Below are positions 60,482 to 64,000 of a stretch of 64,000 bases of DNA, in pieces. A program made the translations under genes and the position numbers. Numbering within the stretch: the first letter of the stretch is position 1; every line of letters begins with the position of its first letter. The notes under the pieces were generated by a model. The model did not search any database, was not told where the DNA came from, and worked only from the letters and a program-made list of their open reading frames with translations. This stretch comes from Paramecium octaurelia (taxonomy: Eukaryota; Ciliophora; Oligohymenophorea; Peniculida; Parameciidae): contig CAJJDP010000010.1 of the NCBI GenBank assembly GCA_905182995.1, forward strand, positions 558,001-622,000, written 5' to 3'.

Positions 60482-62326
60482 ATGAAAAAGAGAGAACTCA
60501 AATTAGTTTTAATTGGAGACAGTAAGAAATTGATTAACCTTAGGTGGCGTTGGGAAATCATCATTTGTTTCAGCATTAATAAATTAAATATAAAACAAAG
60601 CATCTGTTTTAGATAAACATCCACCAATCAATTTACCTCCTGATATGCTCAACCACCCTGAATGTATAACTACTCTACTCGATACAAAATGTGCTCCACA
60701 TTAATTACCCGAGGAGATTTAGATAGCTGATGTGATTCTCCTAATGTATGCAATTGATGATGACGGATCGAGTGAAAGACTGAAAAGATTTTGGCTAAAA
60801 GAATTAAGAGACAACGAATACAAATAGCCTGTAATAATAGTAGGAAACAAACTTGATTTATTGGGGTTGGAGGAGGATCGAGATTATCATAGGATCTTCA
60901 AGGTAATCAAGCAATTAGTGAAGGATTTCAACGTATTAAATTGAATTAATATAGACAGTCGAAATGGGAATCGAGTGTTCATCCATAAAACAATAAGGCA
61001 TCTATGATGTGATAAATTGTGCTTAGAGGTCATTTCTCTATCCATTAGCTCCGATCTACAGCATAGCAGATAAGTCATTGACAGAAGGATTTAAGAAGGC
61101 ATTGACAAGAATATTTAGGATCTGCGATAGGGATGGAGATGGAGTATGGAATGATACAGAATTGGAAAAATTCTAAAAGAAAGTGTTTAAGAGATAACTC
61201 GATTATAGTGACATTGCTGGAATAAAAGACATGATAGAAGAGGAATTGCATGACAACTCAAACAAAAAAGTGATTACTTTAGAAGGATTTATAGCATTGC
61301 AAAAAAGAGGGATAGAACTAATGAAGATTCAAATCTGTTGGACTATTCTACGCTTTTTCAGATACAAAGATGACTTGACTTTGGATGAGAATATTTTCAC
61401 AAATGAGTATGAATTTAAATGGACATTAGATTAATATTTGATTAGGATGCAGGTCAAACTGTTGAATTGAGTGAGATTGCCTTATCTAAATTGAAGTAGA
61501 TATTTGAAATCAGATGCAATTCCACATCTTAATAAGGAAATACTCTAAACCAGAAACAATTTGATGATATATTTTACCCAGTGATGTGTAGAACTAATTT
61601 TCCTCATCTTAGTCAATATTATCCTTAGGAATAAAATGGTGTCACTTTAACTCAATGGTTGGCAATGTGGAAGTATTCAAATCATGATATCCAAGTGCCT
61701 TTTCCTTCTTTAATTACAAAGAAGCCTACAAGTTGTTGTGTTATATTGGAATTGAAATGAAATTATCAGACACCTTTAAGGAATAGAATCGGAAGGATTC
61801 TTGGTCTTCCGTATAAAAGAATATTGATAGAAAAGTGTTCCATATTGCCATCGTCACCAGAAAGAAGGTTGTAAAATCTACCTTATCTCTTAGAGTTCAC
61901 TCGAAAAATAGTTTGGCAATCAGTCCCCCATTATCACTTCTATTCAAAGCAAAACATACGCCATTAGTGTGTATGATGAATTGGAGGCCGAATAATAAAT
62001 TGAAAAAAGACAATTGAGCATCATAGACTTTTTACTTATAGAATAAAATTGTCACTTTTAGACTGCCCAACTTATTCCTAACTTGGTCTATGATGACAAC
62101 TAGAAGTTCTGGACCTAAATTGGCAGGGTTACAGAGATCTTACATCAACAGTATTCACTTTCACTATTCTTATAGTCCATTTGGTTATTCTGAATCTCAA
62201 ATGTAATAATTGAAAAAACAAAATAGCCTGCCTATTGTTGAATTAGCTAGCGTAATAACCCTCCTGGCATTTATGTTGACAGGAGGATACTTGTTAGGTA
62301 AAAAGGTATTGTAAAAGAATAAATGA
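60482..62326 (+). CDS. RHOT1: Mitochondrial Rho GTPase (Miro/Gem1)
   Basis: Outer-membrane GTPase controlling mitochondrial transport and ER contacts. Introns 60522-60543, 60933-60954, 61407-61429, 61673-61695 (AAG) and 61873-61895. The N-terminal GTPase shows GDSGVGKSSFV, ADVILLMYAIDDDGSS and GNKLDL. Then TVEMGIECSSIKQQGIYDVI, the first EF-hand ICDRDGDGVWNDTELEKF, the helper domain VITLEGFIALQKRGIEL with FRYKDDLTLDE, and the second EF-hand FDQDAGQTVELSE. The C-terminal GTPase domain is present in outline, but its P-loop is degenerate (IVTRKKVSSLE). A C-terminal membrane helix (IVELASVITLLAFMLTGGYL) ends LGKKVLQKNK. One further frame change near 62040-62150 is unresolved. Confidence 0.9.
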
Positions 62327-62509
62327 AATTAATAAAATAATTACGATGATATATAAATGCTTTTGTAATTACCTATCTACACTTAATTGCTTTTATGTTT
62401 TCTTATTAATTGTTATTAATTTTAAGATAAGTCGATTTCTTAATTTAGTTTAAGTATCAAAGATATATAAAAAAGTTTATTAATTATTAATTTTAAATAG
62501 GACAATTAA

Positions 62510-64000
62510 ATGAAACCAAGAGATAAGGAAGGTTCAAATGAAAATCTAAGAGTCGTTATTAGAGTGAGACCTCCGATGGCCAGAGAAATCAAGGACGGCA
62601 AATTTATATCCACTGTAACTGAGTCTCTTATGTAATCCAAGGTTTAAGCAGCACCGGACAATCAATAGCTTTGCATCTTTGATTATCACGCTATCGAGTT
62701 GGTTCCAGATGAGGACTTAGAGGCTTTCGTTTAAAATCCAGCCAATTACACCATCCATTAGTTTACCTTTGATTATGTTTATGATTAAGAGAGCACTTAA
62801 GTGGAAGTCTATGAGACCACTGCAGCCTTGTCAGTCGATTCTACACTCTAAGTACAGTATGGAATTGCTATCGAAGGGATATAATTCCACGATTATGGCT
62901 TATGGCCAGACAGGAACTGGAAAAACTTACACAATGCATGGGTTTTCATTTACTCCCAATTCTGACTAATTAGGAATAATACCTCGATCCCTCCATAGCA
63001 TTTTCACGCATATTTAAATGAAGTCTAATTCTAGCACTACATTCATGGTGAGGGCATCATATTTATAAATTTATAATGAATCTATCAGCGATCTCTTGAG
63101 ACCTGATCATCAATAGTTGAATATAAGAGAAGATAAGAAGAGAGGAGTCTTTGTGGAGAATTTATCAGAATGGGCAGTGCGTTCTCCCCCTGAAATCTAT
63201 TAATTGATGCGAAGAGGTAATTCTAAAAGAGTTACTGCAAGCACAAGAATGAACGATACATCATCTCGAAGTCATGCGGTCTTCATAATAACAGTGGAGC
63301 AAATCGAGGAAACCCCAGAGGGCAAAAGAGCAAAGGTTGGCAAACTGAACTTGGTGGATTTGGCAGGCAGTGAGAGAGTAAGAGTGACTGGAGCAACTGG
63401 TATTCGTTTGGAGGAATCTAAAAAGATCAATCAATCCCTTTCTGCCTTAGGAAATGTTATAGCTGCCTTAACTGAATTGAAATAACCAAAATCACATATT
63501 CCGTACAGAGACTCAAAAATAACAAGATTATTGGAAGACTCATTGGGAGGTAACTGTAAAACCACTTTTATGGCAATGATATCTCCTGCCATTGATGCAT
63601 TCAGCGAATCTCTATCCACTTTAAAGTTTGCGAACAGAGCCAAAAACATTAGAAATACACCCATGGTTAATCAGGATTAAGATCAAGGAGCATTACTTCG
63701 AAAATATTAATTAGAAATACAGAAACTCAAATAAGAATTAGACGAAAGGAGTAAGCTCCCTCTTGATAACATGGTCTCTGAATTGGAAAGGGAAAGACAA
63801 AAAGCCTTGGAAGACAAATAAGAGGTCTAAAGTGCGTATGAGTAAAGAAGCAAAGACTTAGATTAGGAGAGGTAATTGAGAAAGTAGCTGGAAGAGAAGA
63901 TCTCTGCTTTGAATTCCTAGATGCTCGTTGGAGGTCAAAAAATTGAAGAAACTCCTTAGTTTTAGAATGCCTTAGAAAAACAATAGAAATTGATTAGATA
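62510..64000 (+). CDS. Kinesin, kinesin-2-like motor (3' part beyond window)
   Basis: Plus-end microtubule motor with N-terminal motor domain, about 490 residues visible. Intron 62852-62876 (AAG) joins [10 protein letters not shown] to [17 protein letters not shown], the P-loop. A 27-nt in-frame segment at about 62619-62645 may be a further intron. Other motifs: switch [12 protein letters not shown], switch [47 protein letters not shown] and the neck [12 protein letters not shown]. After the motor, [20 protein letters not shown] leads into coiled coil, as in KIF3/OSM-3. Kinesin-2 drives anterograde intraflagellar transport; the subfamily call is inference. Confidence 0.93.

Noticed and set aside
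1-64000. Standard-code reading with many short broken genes or pseudogenes
   Set aside because: TAA and TAG occur inside highly conserved domains (NOP58, NDUFS1, dynein, kinesin) where Gln fits, and TGA ends each gene; the ciliate code resolves them.
1-64000. CRISPR arrays, insertion sequences, tRNA or rRNA genes
   Set aside because: No spaced direct repeats, terminal inverted repeats with a transposase, or recognisable RNA genes were seen on either strand.

Overview
The window is macronuclear-type DNA of a ciliate that uses the code in which TAA and TAG read as glutamine and TGA is the only stop. Every reconstructed gene is full of in-frame TAA/TAG and ends at TGA. The introns are tiny (about 19 to 31 nt, mostly GTA...AG), the DNA is strongly AT-rich and genes lie tens of bases apart. 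This fits Paramecium or a close oligohymenophorean relative; I do not name a species. Under the standard code nearly every gene looks broken into short pieces, so gene models here were rebuilt by hand by reading TAA/TAG as Gln and removing short introns until the frame matched. In almost every resolved model the coding length is then an exact multiple of three.

Layout. 1-7051 (-) N-terminal two thirds of an axonemal dynein heavy chain. 7096-8585 (+) NOP58. 8599-14190 (-) a run of coiled-coil or disordered proteins plus a membrane-anchored SCP/NLI-type phosphatase. 14522-15760 (+) EF-hand protein. 15846-20092 mixed: a highly charged coiled coil, NDUFA6 and a coiled-coil protein. 20158-26253: ESCRT-I TSG101-like, an STPG-repeat protein, an ENO4-like enolase, a TFIIB-like cyclin-fold protein and an unknown. 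26426-31267: CK1-like kinase, small membrane protein, unknowns, ribosomal protein eL13. 31338-40715: unknown Q/S-rich protein, NDUFS1, NAC alpha, a second CK1-like kinase, an MPP-beta/core-1-like protein, a SKP1-like protein. 40813-43507: an exact 1347-base repeat split by a single N, most likely an assembly artefact. 42659-44647 (-) voltage-gated K+ channel. 45836-52445 (+) a 2177-residue coiled coil. 52536-57260: a second SKP1-like protein, a tiny tail-anchored protein, a likely pseudogene and CEP104. 57874-60295 (-) two unknowns. 60482-62326 (+) Miro GTPase. 62510-64000 (+) kinesin, cut by the window end.

Functional themes. Ciliary genes are frequent (dynein heavy chain, STPG protein, ENO4-like, CEP104, a kinesin-2-like motor, possibly the calaxin-like EF-hand protein), as expected for a ciliate. 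Mitochondrial genes (NDUFS1, NDUFA6, MPP/core protein, Miro) and ribosome or translation genes (NOP58, eL13, NAC alpha) make up most of the rest. No operons, tRNA, rRNA, CRISPR arrays or transposons were recognised.

The most unusual feature is the splice-acceptor usage. About 25 of the roughly 80 introns I could define end in AAG or GAG rather than TAG or CAG. Several of these are fixed by strong protein homology on both sides.
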